Positions 29,103 through 39,534 are shown, numbered from the stretch's first letter. The stretch is 56,479 nucleotides of DNA from Gammaproteobacteria bacterium (GCA_020344335.1 CP070821.1:383626-440104), one strand, 5' to 3'. The notes: a model not told the origin generated them from the letters alone. Translations and numbers: made by a program.

Positions 29103-29175
29103 GGTTCTGCTCCGTTCACAGGTTGTCTCAATACTGTCTAACGGAGCAGTCCCGTACGGGTTAACAGAAGTCCGG

Positions 29176-30051
29176 TCAAATTTGCTGCCGGAAGTATCCG
29201 AGCTCCTGTCCGACCCGTACCGGCTGTTCGGCATCCAGCTCCGGCAACCACTCGGCCTGGCCCCTTGAAAACAGCAGGATGATAGTGGACCCCATATTGA
29301 AGCGCCCCATTTCATCGCCGCGCTGCAAATGTTTCTCTGGTTCGCCAGCAGTACCGTAGGAACGGCTGCGGACAGTCGCCGTTCCTGGTTCAATGACTCC
29401 TTCCCAGACAGTTTCCATGCTGGAGACGAAAATCGCGCCAACCATGATGACCGCCACCGGGCCGTTTGCTGTGGCAAACAGATTGACCTGGCGTTCGTTG
29501 CGCGTAAAAAGGTTCGGTATCGCCCGCGTGGTGTGTGGGGCCACGCTGTAGAGGCGACCCGGAATGAACACGGTTTCCGTCAGTTTCCCGCTGCAGGGCA
29601 TGTGTATCCGGTGATAGTCTTTTGGTGACAGGTAGAGTGTGCTGAAAATCCCGCCCTGGAATGCCGCGGCCCGCCCGGCGTCACCGCCGAGGAGGTCGAT
29701 GAGTGAAAAGCGCCGTCCCTTCGCCTGCAGCAGCGTATCCGCTTCAATTTCCCCGATCTGGCTGATGGCGCCATCGACAGGGCTGGCAATTGCGCTCTTG
29801 TTTCCTGGCTGCGGACGCAGCCCCGGTTTCAGTGGCCGTGTAAAAAAGCTGTTGAAATCCGGATACCCGGCAGGCCGGGCTTCCACGGCCTCCGACATAT
29901 CGACGTGGAAGTGACTGACAAATGCCCTGATCATAATGTTTTTCAGCCAGATGATTCGCGATCGCGTGATGACGCGCACGATACCGGAAAGCAGGTGGTG
30001 GGGAAGGGGCGCAAGTGACCATGATTTCAGCCAGTCAGCCAGGGAATACAT
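29176..30051 (-). CDS. psd: Phosphatidylserine decarboxylase
   Basis: A 291-residue inner-membrane enzyme that makes phosphatidylethanolamine. It has ASPVDGAISQIG, the catalytic His in LSPKDYHRIHMP, and the self-cleavage site as FNMGSTIILLF. The last is a Met variant of the LGST motif; the Ser that becomes the pyruvoyl group is kept. Length equals the short bacterial type. It starts 14 bp after the PCu(A)C gene and is likely co-transcribed with the two copper chaperone genes. Confidence 0.95.
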   Translation of the reverse strand: MYSLADWLKSWSLAPLPHHLLSGIVRVITRSRIIWLKNIMIRAFVSHFHVDMSEAVEARPAGYPDFNSFFTRPLKPGLRPQPGNKSAIASPVDGAISQIGEIEADTLLQAKGRRFSLIDLLGGDAGRAAAFQGGIFSTLYLSPKDYHRIHMPCSGKLTETVFIPGRLYSVAPHTTRAIPNLFTRNERQVNLFATANGPVAVIMVGAIFVSSMETVWEGVIEPGTATVRSRSYGTAGEPEKHLQRGDEMGRFNMGSTIILLFSRGQAEWLPELDAEQPVRVGQELGYFRQQI

Positions 30052-30065
30052 TGCTCTGATACAAA

Positions 30066-30530
30066 TTAATGATGGTGCGGATGTTCGCCGCTGTCACCGG
30101 CGTCTCTGGTAACCTGCGCCTCTACTGCAAGCCTTGCAGTGCCTGCGTATTGCAACTCGAATCTGACAATATCATTCTGTCGCAGGACACGTTTCGGGTC
30201 AAACAACATCAGGTGCAAGCCACCGGGTTCCAGCAGAGCCTTGCCTCCCGGGGGCACCTTGATGGTTTCCACGGCGACCATAGTGGCAATGCCGTCCTCG
30301 ATCCGGGTGCGATGCAGCTCGGTTCGATCAAAATCAGGACTGACGATCCCCGTAATGACAGCGGGCTCGTCACCCGTATTGAGGATGGTCATGTAACCCG
30401 CCAGGACCCGGGAAGTCGGGGGCGCCTCGCGCACCCAGGGCTTGTGCACCTCGATGAGCGGCTGTGCCAGCAGTAACGCGGGCACGAACAGGCCGAAGAG
30501 TCCGGCAAGAGATACCTGTACTTGTTTCAT
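30066..30530 (-). CDS. Periplasmic copper chaperone PCu(A)C
   Basis: A 154-residue exported protein with a signal peptide (SLAGLFGLFVPALLLAQ) and the PCu(A)C/DUF461 fold. ELHRTRIEDGIATM and LEPGGLHLML give the His/Met copper site (H...M...HxM). A C-terminal HPHHH tail may add binding. It overlaps the Sco1 gene by four bases, matching the known pairing of PCu(A)C and Sco1 in loading the CuA centre of cytochrome oxidase. Confidence 0.92.
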   Translation of the reverse strand: MKQVQVSLAGLFGLFVPALLLAQPLIEVHKPWVREAPPTSRVLAGYMTILNTGDEPAVITGIVSPDFDRTELHRTRIEDGIATMVAVETIKVPPGGKALLEPGGLHLMLFDPKRVLRQNDIVRFELQYAGTARLAVEAQVTRDAGDSGEHPHHH

Positions 30531-31174
30531 GGATAGGCCTTTACCAGTCGCGGCAAGTCTTCAGATATTCCGGCTGGATCGAGCGGTGGTGAATAGTTTG
30601 CGTGAAAACGTCCGTCAGGATCGAACAGCAATACACTGGCTGTATGATCCATCAGGTAATTTTCAGTGTCCTTTTCGCCCGGGACCCGCATGTATGCAAC
30701 ACCCAGCTGTCGTGTCAGGCTTTCGAGCCCCTGTTCTGTGCCGGTCACACCCAGAAACTCACCGTTGAAGTAACTTACAAACTGCCCCAGCTGTTCCGGC
30801 GTATCACGGTCGGGGTCGATACTGACAAAAATGTACTGGACCGGGATTTTGCTGTTAGCCAGACGACTGGCGACGCTGTTGAGTACAGACATCGTGGTGG
30901 GGCATACGTCCGGGCAATGTGTATACCCGAAAAACATGTATGACCATTTGTCCTTGAGCCTGTCTACTCCGAATTCCGCACCATGATGATCGGTCAGTGC
31001 GAACGGCGTTAAAGCGCGAGGTTCGGAAAAGCGCAGGCCATGCAGGTCTTCGAGGTCCGCTACGTTGTCAAACAGGTAAGTGGACAACCACCACCCGGCG
31101 GTCAGGGCTATGATGGAGGCGATAATGAGGGGCAGCAGGAGTTTCGCCCCGGGAAAACTGGTGGATATTTTCAT
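30527..31174 (-). CDS. Sco1/SenC copper chaperone
   Basis: A 215-residue membrane-anchored thioredoxin-like protein for CuA assembly. It has one N-terminal helix (LLLPLIIASIIALTAGWWLS), the copper-binding HCPDVCP (CxxxC) and the distal His in MDHTASVLLF. The ATG at 31174 gives a normal N-terminus; a TTG three codons upstream is less likely. It is the first gene of the sco1-PCu(A)C-psd unit and is divergent from prmB across 99 bp. No oxidase gene is in the window. Confidence 0.93.
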   Translation of the reverse strand: MKISTSFPGAKLLLPLIIASIIALTAGWWLSTYLFDNVADLEDLHGLRFSEPRALTPFALTDHHGAEFGVDRLKDKWSYMFFGYTHCPDVCPTTMSVLNSVASRLANSKIPVQYIFVSIDPDRDTPEQLGQFVSYFNGEFLGVTGTEQGLESLTRQLGVAYMRVPGEKDTENYLMDHTASVLLFDPDGRFHANYSPPLDPAGISEDLPRLVKAYP

Positions 31175-31273
31175 GGCAAACAATATCTCATATCGTCATA
31201 TGGTGTTCATTGATCAACGTGGCCGCTACCATACACACCGTGTAACCTCGCTACCAGTCATTTGATTACAAGT

Positions 31274-32203
31274 ATGCCATCGTCATTACCGGAAACCGTC
31301 AGGGAGCTGATCGAATGGGGCGCAGACCGGCTGGATGCGGCGGGACTGGTATTCGGCCATGGAACTGACAATGCTTATGACGAGGCCGCCATGCTCGTGC
31401 TGAGTGCGCTCCAGCTTGACATGAATCTGCCGCCCGGGGACCTCGATGCACGGGTAGATCCAGCCGATGTCAGGCAGGCCACGGAGCTTCTCGATATGCG
31501 CATTACCACGCGCAAACCGGCGGCCTATCTGACACACGAGGCCTGGTTCGCGGGAATGCCGTTTTATGTAGACGAGCGTGTGCTGGTTCCGCGTTCGCCG
31601 ATTGCCGAATTGATTGAAAACCGCTTCGTACCCTGGATCCGTCCGGAACGGGTAGCACGCATCCTTGACCTGTGCACCGGCAGTGGTTGTATTGCCTGCG
31701 CCTGTGCCCGGGAATTCCCGACCGCATATGTCGACGCGTCGGACCTGTCCGCGGATGCACTGTCGGTTGCGCGCCGGAACATCGCGCGCCATGGCCTGGA
31801 ACAGCGTGTTACTCTGTTGCAGAGCGACCTTTTCGCAGCCATCACTGCGGATAATTATGACATTATCATTTCCAATCCACCCTATGTACCCCGGGAAGAG
31901 GTCGGACAGCTGCCTTCCGAATTTTGTCACGAACCGTCACTTGCTCTCGCTGCCGGCGAAGACGGGCTGGATATTGCGATCCAGATACTCAACAATGCAC
32001 ATCGCTATCTGTCTGAAACCGGCATACTGGTTGTGGAAGTCGGACATACCTGGCCGGTACTGGAAGCCGTGTTTCCGGATGTTCCGTTTACCTGGCTGGA
32101 GTTTGAGTTCGGGGGAGAAGGCGTGTTCCTGCTGGGACGCGACCAGCTGGATACTTTCCGGGATTCCTTCGAACGTGTTGCCGGACAACGAATGACTACC
32201 TGA
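31274..32203 (+). CDS. prmB: Ribosomal protein L3 N5-glutamine methyltransferase PrmB
   Basis: A 309-residue class I methyltransferase. The SAM site is ILDLCTGSGCIACACA and the catalytic motif ISNPPYVPREE. The N-terminal helical domain (TVRELIEWGADRLDAAGLVF GHG region) fits PrmB more than PrmC. The ATG at 31274 is preferred to a TTG four codons earlier. It is divergent from the Sco1 gene. Confidence 0.93.
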   Translation: MPSSLPETVRELIEWGADRLDAAGLVFGHGTDNAYDEAAMLVLSALQLDMNLPPGDLDARVDPADVRQATELLDMRITTRKPAAYLTHEAWFAGMPFYVDERVLVPRSPIAELIENRFVPWIRPERVARILDLCTGSGCIACACAREFPTAYVDASDLSADALSVARRNIARHGLEQRVTLLQSDLFAAITADNYDIIISNPPYVPREEVGQLPSEFCHEPSLALAAGEDGLDIAIQILNNAHRYLSETGILVVEVGHTWPVLEAVFPDVPFTWLEFEFGGEGVFLLGRDQLDTFRDSFERVAGQRMTT

Positions 32204-32226
32204 TATTTTCGCGAGGTAAACTGTTC

Positions 32227-32544
32227 ATGAGCCAGAGAGCCAAGTCAGCCGAGGACTACGCCGGCCTGGTAGATCAGGTCATTTTCGAACTCGAGGAACT
32301 CCTCGCTGCCACGGATTTTGATACCGAGGCCATCGATGTCAATACGAACTTTCTGGAGATCCTGCTGGATGAAGTACGCAGGCTGCGCGCGAGTATGTCG
32401 GACGGCAGTTACCTGTTCGGGCGCGATGACCTGCCGTTCATGCGACTGGTAAAAAAGAGTGATGAAATGACGTTGCCGTTTATCCGCCTTTTCTACCAGA
32501 TAAACGAAACCCACAAGCAGGGGCTGGAGATACCGGATGACTGA
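32227..32544 (+). CDS. Conserved-looking hypothetical protein
   Basis: A 105-residue acidic helical protein with GAGG as ribosome binding site before ATG. Features are LVDQVIFELEELLAATDFDT and a segment LPFMRLVKKSDEMTLPFIRL. It has no signal peptide or membrane segment. It is 23 bp after prmB and probably co-transcribed. I cannot name a function. Confidence 0.65.
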   Translation: MSQRAKSAEDYAGLVDQVIFELEELLAATDFDTEAIDVNTNFLEILLDEVRRLRASMSDGSYLFGRDDLPFMRLVKKSDEMTLPFIRLFYQINETHKQGLEIPDD

Positions 32545-32597
32545 GCATGCCGGTACGCAAAGGTACTGAAGGGGCAGACTGGCTGCCGGTCGTGACC

Positions 32598-32795
32598 TCA
32601 CACCTTGGGACGGTAGATTAGTCCGGGTCTGATCAGCAATTCATCCTTGTTCAGCTGGTCAAGCGGGAATTCACCATCTACATTCCTCGCGATCCGGTCA
32701 AACACGTAGGTCCCGGTAGCTGCGGTAATGGTTTCCCTGATTGGCTGCCCCAGGTAATTGCCGACCTGCAGGGACTGGTTTTCTTTTTGAGCCAT
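32598..32795 (-). CDS. Small conserved-looking hypothetical protein
   Basis: A 65-residue protein with an excellent ribosome binding site (AAGGAG, seven bases before the ATG). The sequence is folded-looking: VGNYLGQPIRETITAATGTY, then FDRIARNVDGEFPLDQLNKD and LLIRPGLIYR. It lies between prmB and aroC in opposite orientation. There are no cysteines and no signal. The family is not recognised. Confidence 0.65.
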   Translation of the reverse strand: MAQKENQSLQVGNYLGQPIRETITAATGTYVFDRIARNVDGEFPLDQLNKDELLIRPGLIYRPKV

Positions 32796-32912
32796 GCTCG
32801 TCTCCTTGAACGCAGTTGTACAGAATGCATATCGGTAAGCGAGGAGTGGCCTTTAACCTGACGACTGCAGGAAACAGAGGACGCTGGCGGGACAAGTCGC
32901 TACAATAACCCC

Positions 32913-34016
32913 ATGTCAGGCAACAGTATTGGAAAACTCTTCACGGTCACCAGCTTTGGGGAAAGCCACGGCCCGGCGCTGGGCTGTATCGTCGATGGCT
33001 GTCCGCCGGGTCTTGAACTCAATGAGCAGGACCTCCAGCAAGACCTCGACCGTCGCAAACCAGGCAAATCACGGCACACCACCCAGCGCCGCGAAACGGA
33101 CGAAGTCCGGATTCTCTCGGGGGTGTTCGAGGGCCGGACGACCGGCACACCGATTGGCCTGATGATCGAGAACCAGGACCAGCGCTCCAGGGACTACTCG
33201 AAGATCAAGGACCGGTTCCGTCCCGGACATGCCGATTACACCTACCAGCAGAAATACGGTTTCCGGGACTACCGTGGGGGCGGGCGCTCTTCCGCGCGCG
33301 AGACCGCGATGCGGGTGGCCGCCGGGGCGATTGCCAAGAAATACCTCGCCGCGAACGCCGGCATCAGGATACGCGGTTACCTGGCCCAGCTGGGACCCAT
33401 AAAGCTGGAACTCCGGGACTGGGATGCCGTGGAGGCCAACCCGTTTTTCTGTCCCGATCCGGCACGCGTTGAAGAACTGGAAAGCTACATGGACGCCCTG
33501 CGAAAGGAAGGCGATTCTATCGGCGCCCGCATCAACGTGGTTGCTTCCGGCCTACCGCCCGGGCTGGGTGAGCCCGTATTCGATCGACTGGATGCGGACA
33601 TAGCCCGGGCCATGGTTAGTATCAATGCCGTCAAGGGCGTGGAAATCGGCGCGGGCTTTGCGAGCGTCGAACAAAAGGGCACCGAACACCGCGACGAAAT
33701 TACCCCGCAGGGCTTCCTCAGCAACCGGGCCGGTGGTGTGCTGGGGGGAATATCCAGTGGCCAGGATATCCTTGTGAGCCTTGCCCTGAAACCAACCTCC
33801 AGTATCCGCATCCCCGGGCAGACGGTCGATATCAAGGGTGATCCGGTGGAGATCGTCACGACCGGCCGTCACGATCCCTGTGTCGGCATCCGCGCCACGC
33901 CAATCGCAGAAGCGATGCTGGCCATCGTGTTGATGGACCAGTTTCTGCGTCACCGTGCCCAGAACATGGACATTCAGTCGGAAACGCCGGTTGTCCCGGC
34001 CGGCGCGAATGACTAG
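32913..34016 (+). CDS. aroC: Chorismate synthase
   Basis: A 367-residue enzyme that converts EPSP to chorismate using reduced FMN. It begins with the family signature [49 protein letters not shown] and the C-terminal [17 protein letters not shown] follow. Length is normal. Chorismate feeds the trp genes found 10 kb further on. Confidence 0.97.
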   Translation: MSGNSIGKLFTVTSFGESHGPALGCIVDGCPPGLELNEQDLQQDLDRRKPGKSRHTTQRRETDEVRILSGVFEGRTTGTPIGLMIENQDQRSRDYSKIKDRFRPGHADYTYQQKYGFRDYRGGGRSSARETAMRVAAGAIAKKYLAANAGIRIRGYLAQLGPIKLELRDWDAVEANPFFCPDPARVEELESYMDALRKEGDSIGARINVVASGLPPGLGEPVFDRLDADIARAMVSINAVKGVEIGAGFASVEQKGTEHRDEITPQGFLSNRAGGVLGGISSGQDILVSLALKPTSSIRIPGQTVDIKGDPVEIVTTGRHDPCVGIRATPIAEAMLAIVLMDQFLRHRAQNMDIQSETPVVPAGAND

Positions 34017-34065
34017 ACACGGCATTATCCCGCTTTCCTGATCTGCTGAACCGGATTTCCGGGCT

Positions 34066-35199
34066 ATGCATTACTGGCGATTATCCGGTTTTTACCTGTT
34101 TTATTTTGCCTCGCTTGGCGCGCTGGTCCCGTACCTGAGTCTGTACCTGAAGTCTCTCGGCTTCAGCGTTACCGAAATCGGGCAGCTGGTCGCCATCCTG
34201 ATGGCAACCAAGATTGTGGCACCGAACATCTGGGGCTGGATTGCGGATCACACGGGACAACGCATGGTCATCGTCCGGGTGGCCTCGTTGCTGGGTGCCA
34301 TCAGTTTTGCCGGTGTCTACGTCGACAGTGGCTACTGGTGGCTGGTGGTCGTAGTCACCCTGTTCAGTTTTTTCTGGAATGCTTCCCTCCCGCAGTTCGA
34401 GGCAACCACCATGAACCATCTGGGGAGTGAAACCGGGCGCTACAGCAGTATCCGCCTGTGGGGTTCTGTCGGATTTATCATTACCGTTGCCGGGCTCGGA
34501 CCGGTGCTCGATGCCCATGGTGCCGGTCTGCTGCCGGGAATCGTGCTTGCCCTGTTCGTGGCAATCTGGCTTAGCAGCCTCATGGTGCCGGAGTCCGAGG
34601 CGGGTCACCTGCGCCTGGACCAGCAACCGCTGCGCAAGGTGCTCGGTCGGCCGATCGTGGTTGCGCTACTCGGCGTGTGTTTTTTGATGCAGGCCAGTCA
34701 TGGTCCATATTACGCATTCTTCACTATCAACCTGGAGGATTTCGGTTACACGCGCTCCCGGATTGGCCAGCTCTGGGCACTGGGTGTGATCGCCGAAATT
34801 GTGGTGTTCCTGCTGATGCCGCGGCTACTGCCCCGTTATGGTGCACGCATCCTGATGCTGACCGCAACTGGCCTGACGGCAATTCGCTGGCTGTTGATTG
34901 CCACGTTTGCTGCAAATCCTGCGGTCATTGTATTTGCACAGACCCTGCACGCCGCCAGTTTTGGCCTCTACCATGCGGTTGCCATCTACCTGGTGCACAG
35001 GTTGTTCACCGGTTCACATCAGGGCCGTGGCCAGGCACTGTACAGCAGCATCAGTTTTGGGGCCGGTGGCGCCATCGGCAGTCTCGTGAGCGGTTATCTG
35101 TGGACCGGCATCACCCCGGAATCCATGTTCCTGCTGGCAGCCGTCGCCAGCCTGTGCGCACTGGGTGTGGCCTACCATGGTCTCAAGGAGGATTATTAA
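34066..35199 (+). CDS. MFS transporter, HcaT/MFS_1-like
   Basis: A 377-residue membrane protein with about 12 predicted helices. The start [20 protein letters not shown] and the loop [18 protein letters not shown] match the HcaT-like branch (phenylpropionate-permease family) of the major facilitator superfamily. [11 protein letters not shown] is a typical motif of that branch. Substrate unknown. It ends right before leuC, and a strong AGGAGG lies inside its last codons. Confidence 0.85.
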   Translation: MHYWRLSGFYLFYFASLGALVPYLSLYLKSLGFSVTEIGQLVAILMATKIVAPNIWGWIADHTGQRMVIVRVASLLGAISFAGVYVDSGYWWLVVVVTLFSFFWNASLPQFEATTMNHLGSETGRYSSIRLWGSVGFIITVAGLGPVLDAHGAGLLPGIVLALFVAIWLSSLMVPESEAGHLRLDQQPLRKVLGRPIVVALLGVCFLMQASHGPYYAFFTINLEDFGYTRSRIGQLWALGVIAEIVVFLLMPRLLPRYGARILMLTATGLTAIRWLLIATFAANPAVIVFAQTLHAASFGLYHAVAIYLVHRLFTGSHQGRGQALYSSISFGAGGAIGSLVSGYLWTGITPESMFLLAAVASLCALGVAYHGLKEDY

Positions 35200-35241
35200 A
35201 TGCCAATACGAATCTGTACTCGGATACGCCATCCTATATAA
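35200..35241 (+). CDS. Possible 13-residue leader peptide ahead of leuC
   Basis: An ATG directly after the transporter stop codon, eight bases downstream of a full AGGAGG, opens a 13-codon frame ([13 protein letters not shown]). Four of the 13 residues are Ile and four are Arg, but there is no Leu. The frame ends just before leuC, across a TATAAT sequence. No terminator hairpin follows, so classic attenuation is not supported. The strong ribosome binding site is the only firm sign. Confidence 0.3.
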   Translation: MPIRICTRIRHPI

Positions 35242-35242
35242 T
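35237..35242 (+). promoter_or_regulatory. Possible -10 box of a leuC promoter
   Basis: A perfect TATAAT lies 38 bases before the preferred leuC ATG. The -35 position (CTGTAC at 17-base spacing) is poor, so this may be a regulated or weak promoter that separates leuCDB from the transporter gene. Confidence 0.4.
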
Positions 35243-35279
35243 TGTACGTTTTATTATCATGAGTAGGACCGCATCCGAA

Positions 35280-36692
35280 ATGTCCGGCATGACCCTGTAT
35301 GACAAGCTCTGGGAGTCCCACCTGATCCGGGAGGATGAAGCAGGCACGGCATTATTGTATATCGACCGGCACCTGGTTCACGAAGTGACCTCCCCGCAGG
35401 CATTCGAAGGATTACGGCTTGCGGGACGGAAACCGTGGCGCACCAGTTCCATCCTGGCAGTCCCGGACCACAACGTACCAACGACAAACCGGAGCGCCGG
35501 GATCAAAGACCCGGTATCCCGCACCCAGGTTGACACCCTGGACCGAAATTGCGCCGACTTTGGCATTACCGAGTTTTCCATGCTTGATCCGCGCCAGGGT
35601 ATCGTGCATGTCATCGGGCCGGAACAGGGCGCCACATTGCCCGGTATGACCGTGGTCTGCGGTGACTCGCACACATCCACCCACGGGGCATTCGGTGCAC
35701 TGGCATTCGGGATCGGCACCTCCGAAGTGGAACATGTTCTGGCAACCCAGTGCCTGATCCAGAAAAAGTCCGGGAACCTGCAGATCCGCGTGGATGGCAA
35801 GCTGGCGCCAGGTGTAGCGGCCAAGGATGTGGTGCTGGCCATTATCGGCAAGATCGGGACTGCCGGTGGTACCGGTTATGCCATCGAATTTTCCGGAGCG
35901 GTCTTAGAGGCACTTTCCATGGAAGGACGCATGACGGTCTGTAACATGGCTATCGAAGCCGGTGCACGTGCCGGGATGATTGCTGTCGATGACACCACGA
36001 TTGACTACCTGTCACGGCGGCCGTATACACAGCAGGTTGATCTCTGGGACAGGGCCGTCAATGCCTGGCGCGGGTTTGTCAGCGATGCGGATGCCACCTT
36101 TGACAAGCATGTCTCCCTTGATGCCAGCGCACTTGCACCCCAGGTGACCTGGGGCACCTCACCCGAGATGGTGACCTCGGTCGATGGATATGTGCCGGAC
36201 CCGGATCAGGAACCCGACCCGGTGAAACGTGATGGCATGTGCAAGGCGCTGGATTACATGGACCTGCAGCCAGGTACACCAATAACCGAGATCCGGCCGG
36301 ACCACGTGTTTATCGGATCCTGCACCAATGCACGCATCGAGGACCTGCGCGCAGCTGCTGCCGTCAGTCGCGGGCAAACGGTTGCTGCAGGGATCAAGCA
36401 GGCACTGGTGGTCCCCGGTTCCGGTCTTGTCAAGCAACAGGCCGAGGCCGAGGGGCTCGACCGGGTATTCAGGGACGCTGGTTTCGAATGGCGGGAACCC
36501 GGGTGTTCCATGTGCCTGGCCATGAATGCGGACCGTCTTGCACCCGGTGACCGCTGTGCATCGACTTCAAACCGCAATTTTGAAGGTCGTCAGGGTCAAG
36601 GCGGGCGCACCCACCTGGTCAGTCCCGCAATGGCAGCGGCCGCAGCGATTTCCGGTCACTTTGTCGATGTTCGTGATACCGCCGGCAGGTAG
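35280..36692 (+). CDS. leuC: 3-isopropylmalate dehydratase large subunit LeuC
   Basis: A 470-residue aconitase-family subunit that isomerises isopropylmalate in leucine synthesis. [33 protein letters not shown] and CSMC supply the 4Fe-4S cysteines and substrate site. The start is chosen at 35280 (AGGA upstream); an ATG at 35259 would add seven residues. The frame is open far upstream across the transporter gene, but that part is a shadow. It is followed by leuD after 7 bp. Confidence 0.96.
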   Translation: MSGMTLYDKLWESHLIREDEAGTALLYIDRHLVHEVTSPQAFEGLRLAGRKPWRTSSILAVPDHNVPTTNRSAGIKDPVSRTQVDTLDRNCADFGITEFSMLDPRQGIVHVIGPEQGATLPGMTVVCGDSHTSTHGAFGALAFGIGTSEVEHVLATQCLIQKKSGNLQIRVDGKLAPGVAAKDVVLAIIGKIGTAGGTGYAIEFSGAVLEALSMEGRMTVCNMAIEAGARAGMIAVDDTTIDYLSRRPYTQQVDLWDRAVNAWRGFVSDADATFDKHVSLDASALAPQVTWGTSPEMVTSVDGYVPDPDQEPDPVKRDGMCKALDYMDLQPGTPITEIRPDHVFIGSCTNARIEDLRAAAAVSRGQTVAAGIKQALVVPGSGLVKQQAEAEGLDRVFRDAGFEWREPGCSMCLAMNADRLAPGDRCASTSNRNFEGRQGQGGRTHLVSPAMAAAAAISGHFVDVRDTAGR

Positions 36693-36699
36693 CAGCACA

Positions 36700-37350
36700 G
36701 TGGAGAAATTCATCTCTTTGACCGGGATCGTGGCGCCCATGGATCGCCCGAATGTCGATACCGACGCCATCATTCCAAAACAGTTTCTCAAGTCGATCAG
36801 TCGCTCCGGGTTCGGGCCCAACCTGTTTGATGAGTGGCGCTACCTGGACCACGGCGAACCCGGAATGGACCATTCGGGACGCACACTCAACCCGGAATTT
36901 GTACTGAACCAGGAACGCTATCAGGGTGCCAGCATCCTGCTGGGCCGGGAGAACTTCGGTTGTGGTTCGTCGCGTGAACACGCCGTGTGGGCATTACTCG
37001 ATTATGGCTTCAGGGTAGTTATCGCCCCGAGTTTTGCCGACATCTTTTTCAACAACTGCTTCAAGAACGGGGTGCTGCCCATCGTGCTCGACAGCAGTAC
37101 CGTCAGTCGTCTGTTCACCGCCGTTGAAACCACGCCCGGCTACCGTCTCACGGTTGATTTACTTGCCCAGCGGATTACCATGCCGGACAAGGACAGCATC
37201 GCGTTCGAGGTTGATCGCTTTCGCAAGGATTGTCTGATGCGCGGACTCGACGATATCGGGCTGACCCTGCAACATACTGCGGCGATTCGTGCCTACGAGG
37301 AAAGACGGCGCGCAGAAGCCCCGTGGTTATTTACTAATTTACCTGAATAA
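36700..37350 (+). CDS. leuD: 3-isopropylmalate dehydratase small subunit LeuD
   Basis: A 216-residue partner of LeuC. It has the typical start [29 protein letters not shown] and [18 protein letters not shown]. The start is GTG at 36700 with AGG in reach; the frame continues upstream over leuC but without LeuD sequence. Confidence 0.96.
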   Translation: MEKFISLTGIVAPMDRPNVDTDAIIPKQFLKSISRSGFGPNLFDEWRYLDHGEPGMDHSGRTLNPEFVLNQERYQGASILLGRENFGCGSSREHAVWALLDYGFRVVIAPSFADIFFNNCFKNGVLPIVLDSSTVSRLFTAVETTPGYRLTVDLLAQRITMPDKDSIAFEVDRFRKDCLMRGLDDIGLTLQHTAAIRAYEERRRAEAPWLFTNLPE

Positions 37351-37369
37351 AACCTGATATCTTATTAAT

Positions 37370-38452
37370 ATGAATCACAATATAGCCATTCTGCCTGGCG
37401 ATGGCATTGGACCGGAAATCATCGCAGAGGCAGAAAAGGTGCTGGCCGGTTTGCAAGCCGATTTTGGCCTGTCGGCCACCCTGGAGCACGCCCCAATCGG
37501 GGGAGCCGGCTACGAGGACAGCGGTACGCCGCTGCCGGATGCGACACTGGCACTGGCGAAAACCGCGGATGCTGTACTACTCGGGGCGGTCGGTGGACCG
37601 CAGTGGGAGCAGCTGGACCGTCCATTGCGTCCGGAACAGGGGTTGCTGGGACTGCGTACCGAGCTGAAGCTGTTTTCCAACCTGCGGCCGGCGGTCCTGT
37701 TTCCGCAACTGGCTGCTGCCTCGTCACTGAAGCCGGAGGTTGTCAGCGGACTGGACCTGATGATTGTGCGTGAACTCACAGGCGGCATCTACTTCGGACA
37801 GCCACGTGGCATACGAACCCGCGACGACGGTCAACGCGAGGGCTTCAATACGCTGGTATACAGTCAAGGCGAGATAGAACGTATTGGTCGTTCAGCCTTC
37901 GAAATCGCGCGCAAGCGCGAGCATCGACTGTGTTCTGTTGATAAAGCCAATGTTCTGGAGTGCAGCGAACTCTGGCGGGAGGTAATGAACTCGCTCGCAG
38001 ACGATTACCCGGACGTGGAACTGAGTCACATGTATGTCGATAATGCTGCCATGCAGCTGGTACGCGAGCCGCGCCAGTTTGATGTCATTGTGACGACCAA
38101 TATGTTTGGCGACATCCTTTCGGATGCCGCCGCCATGTTGACGGGTTCCATCGGCATGTTGCCATCGGCATCCCTCGACAGCACCGGCAAGGGTATGTAT
38201 GAACCCATTCACGGTTCGGCCCCCGATATCACCGGCAAGGGTATCGCCAACCCGCTGGCCACAATACTTTCTGTTGCCATGATGCTGCGCTACAGCCTGG
38301 ATGAACCGGCGCTGGCCGAACGCATTGAGCGTGCCGTGGGCAAGGTGCTGGACAACGGCCTGCGAACCGCGGATATTGCTGCCGAGGGGTCGAATACAGT
38401 CAGCACCAGCGAGATGGGAGATGCCGTTCTTGCCGCCCTGCGTAATGGGTAA
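37370..38452 (+). CDS. leuB: 3-isopropylmalate dehydrogenase LeuB
   Basis: A 360-residue NAD-dependent beta-decarboxylating dehydrogenase. [11 protein letters not shown] begins the protein; [29 protein letters not shown] and the NAD-binding [20 protein letters not shown] are all present. It is the third gene of leuCDB; leuA is not in the window. Confidence 0.97.
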   Translation: MNHNIAILPGDGIGPEIIAEAEKVLAGLQADFGLSATLEHAPIGGAGYEDSGTPLPDATLALAKTADAVLLGAVGGPQWEQLDRPLRPEQGLLGLRTELKLFSNLRPAVLFPQLAAASSLKPEVVSGLDLMIVRELTGGIYFGQPRGIRTRDDGQREGFNTLVYSQGEIERIGRSAFEIARKREHRLCSVDKANVLECSELWREVMNSLADDYPDVELSHMYVDNAAMQLVREPRQFDVIVTTNMFGDILSDAAAMLTGSIGMLPSASLDSTGKGMYEPIHGSAPDITGKGIANPLATILSVAMMLRYSLDEPALAERIERAVGKVLDNGLRTADIAAEGSNTVSTSEMGDAVLAALRNG

Positions 38453-38511
38453 CTGACGTTTTTACTGATTTTGCCCGTTATACCGGGCTGTTGAACAGGT
38501 AGTTTAGACAG

Positions 38512-39534
38512 ATGAATCGCAAATTTGATGTTGCCGTTGTTGGTGCCACCGGTGCCGTGGGTGAAACCATGCTGGAAATACTCGCGGAGCGCGAGTTTCC
38601 TGTTAACCATGTCTACCCCCTTGCCAGTGCCCGTTCTGCCGGCAAGAAGGTTCCATTCGGGAGCACCCACCTGACGGTAGAAGATCTTGAGAAGTTCGAT
38701 TTTTCGAAAGCCCGGATCGGCCTGTTTTCAGCCGGCGCCTCGATATCGGAAAAGTATGCGCCGGTTGCCGCATCTGCCGGCTGCATTGTTATCGACAATA
38801 CCTCGCGGTTTCGCTATGACGACGATATCCCGCTGGTGGTACCGGAGGTCAATCCCGGTGCCATCAAGCAGTACACCAACCGGGGTATCATAGCGAATCC
38901 GAACTGCTCGACTATCCAGATGCTGGTGGCATTGAAACCGATCCAGGACGCGGCTGGGATCGAGCGTATCAATGTATGCACTTACCAGGCGGTTTCCGGT
39001 ACCGGAAAAGAAGCGATCGAGGAGCTTGCAGGACAGACCGCAAAGTTGCTGAGCGGCAACGAGGCAGTAGCCAATGTCTATCCGAAGCAGATCGCTTTTA
39101 ATGTATTACCGCATATCGACGTCTTCCAGGATAATGGTTACACCAAGGAGGAGATGAAAATGGTGTGGGAGACGCGCAAGATCATGGAAGATGACTCGAT
39201 CATGGTAAACCCGACCGCCGTTCGGGTACCCGTATTTTACGGACACTCGGAAGCCGTGCACATTGAAACCCGTGACAAGCTGTCAGCCGAACGGGCGCGG
39301 GAACTGCTCGCCCGGGCACCGGGAGTGGTGGTGCTGGATGAACATCAGGATGGCGGTTACCCGACTGCGGTTTCCGAAGGTGCCGGCCATGACCCGGTAT
39401 ATGTCGGACGGATCCGCGAGGATATTTCCCATCCGCGTGGCCTTGACCTGTGGGTAGTGGCCGATAATGTCCGCAAGGGCGCGGCACTGAACAGCATACA
39501 AATTGCAGAAATCTTGGTGAAAGATTACTTGTAA
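38512..39534 (+). CDS. asd: Aspartate-semialdehyde dehydrogenase
   Basis: A 340-residue NADP enzyme at the branch to Lys, Met, Thr and diaminopimelate. VAVVGATGAVGETMLEIL is the nucleotide site, NPNCSTIQML has the catalytic Cys, and the His lies in RVPVFYGHSEAVHIET. It is the usual neighbour of leuB and fimV. A hairpin (GCCCG/CGGGC) lies in the 59-bp gap before it but lacks a T-run. Confidence 0.97.
   Translation: MNRKFDVAVVGATGAVGETMLEILAEREFPVNHVYPLASARSAGKKVPFGSTHLTVEDLEKFDFSKARIGLFSAGASISEKYAPVAASAGCIVIDNTSRFRYDDDIPLVVPEVNPGAIKQYTNRGIIANPNCSTIQMLVALKPIQDAAGIERINVCTYQAVSGTGKEAIEELAGQTAKLLSGNEAVANVYPKQIAFNVLPHIDVFQDNGYTKEEMKMVWETRKIMEDDSIMVNPTAVRVPVFYGHSEAVHIETRDKLSAERARELLARAPGVVVLDEHQDGGYPTAVSEGAGHDPVYVGRIREDISHPRGLDLWVVADNVRKGAALNSIQIAEILVKDYL

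Noticed and set aside
28502-29164. A 220-codon open frame on the plus strand
   Set aside because: It is the antisense of the His-rich and sigma-factor genes, has no ribosome binding site and no protein-like pattern. The minus-strand frames have a signal peptide and sigma motifs.
34677-35258. Long in-frame extension of leuC upstream into the transporter gene
   Set aside because: The extra part has no LeuC sequence and is an out-of-frame shadow of the MFS gene. LeuC homology starts near 35280.
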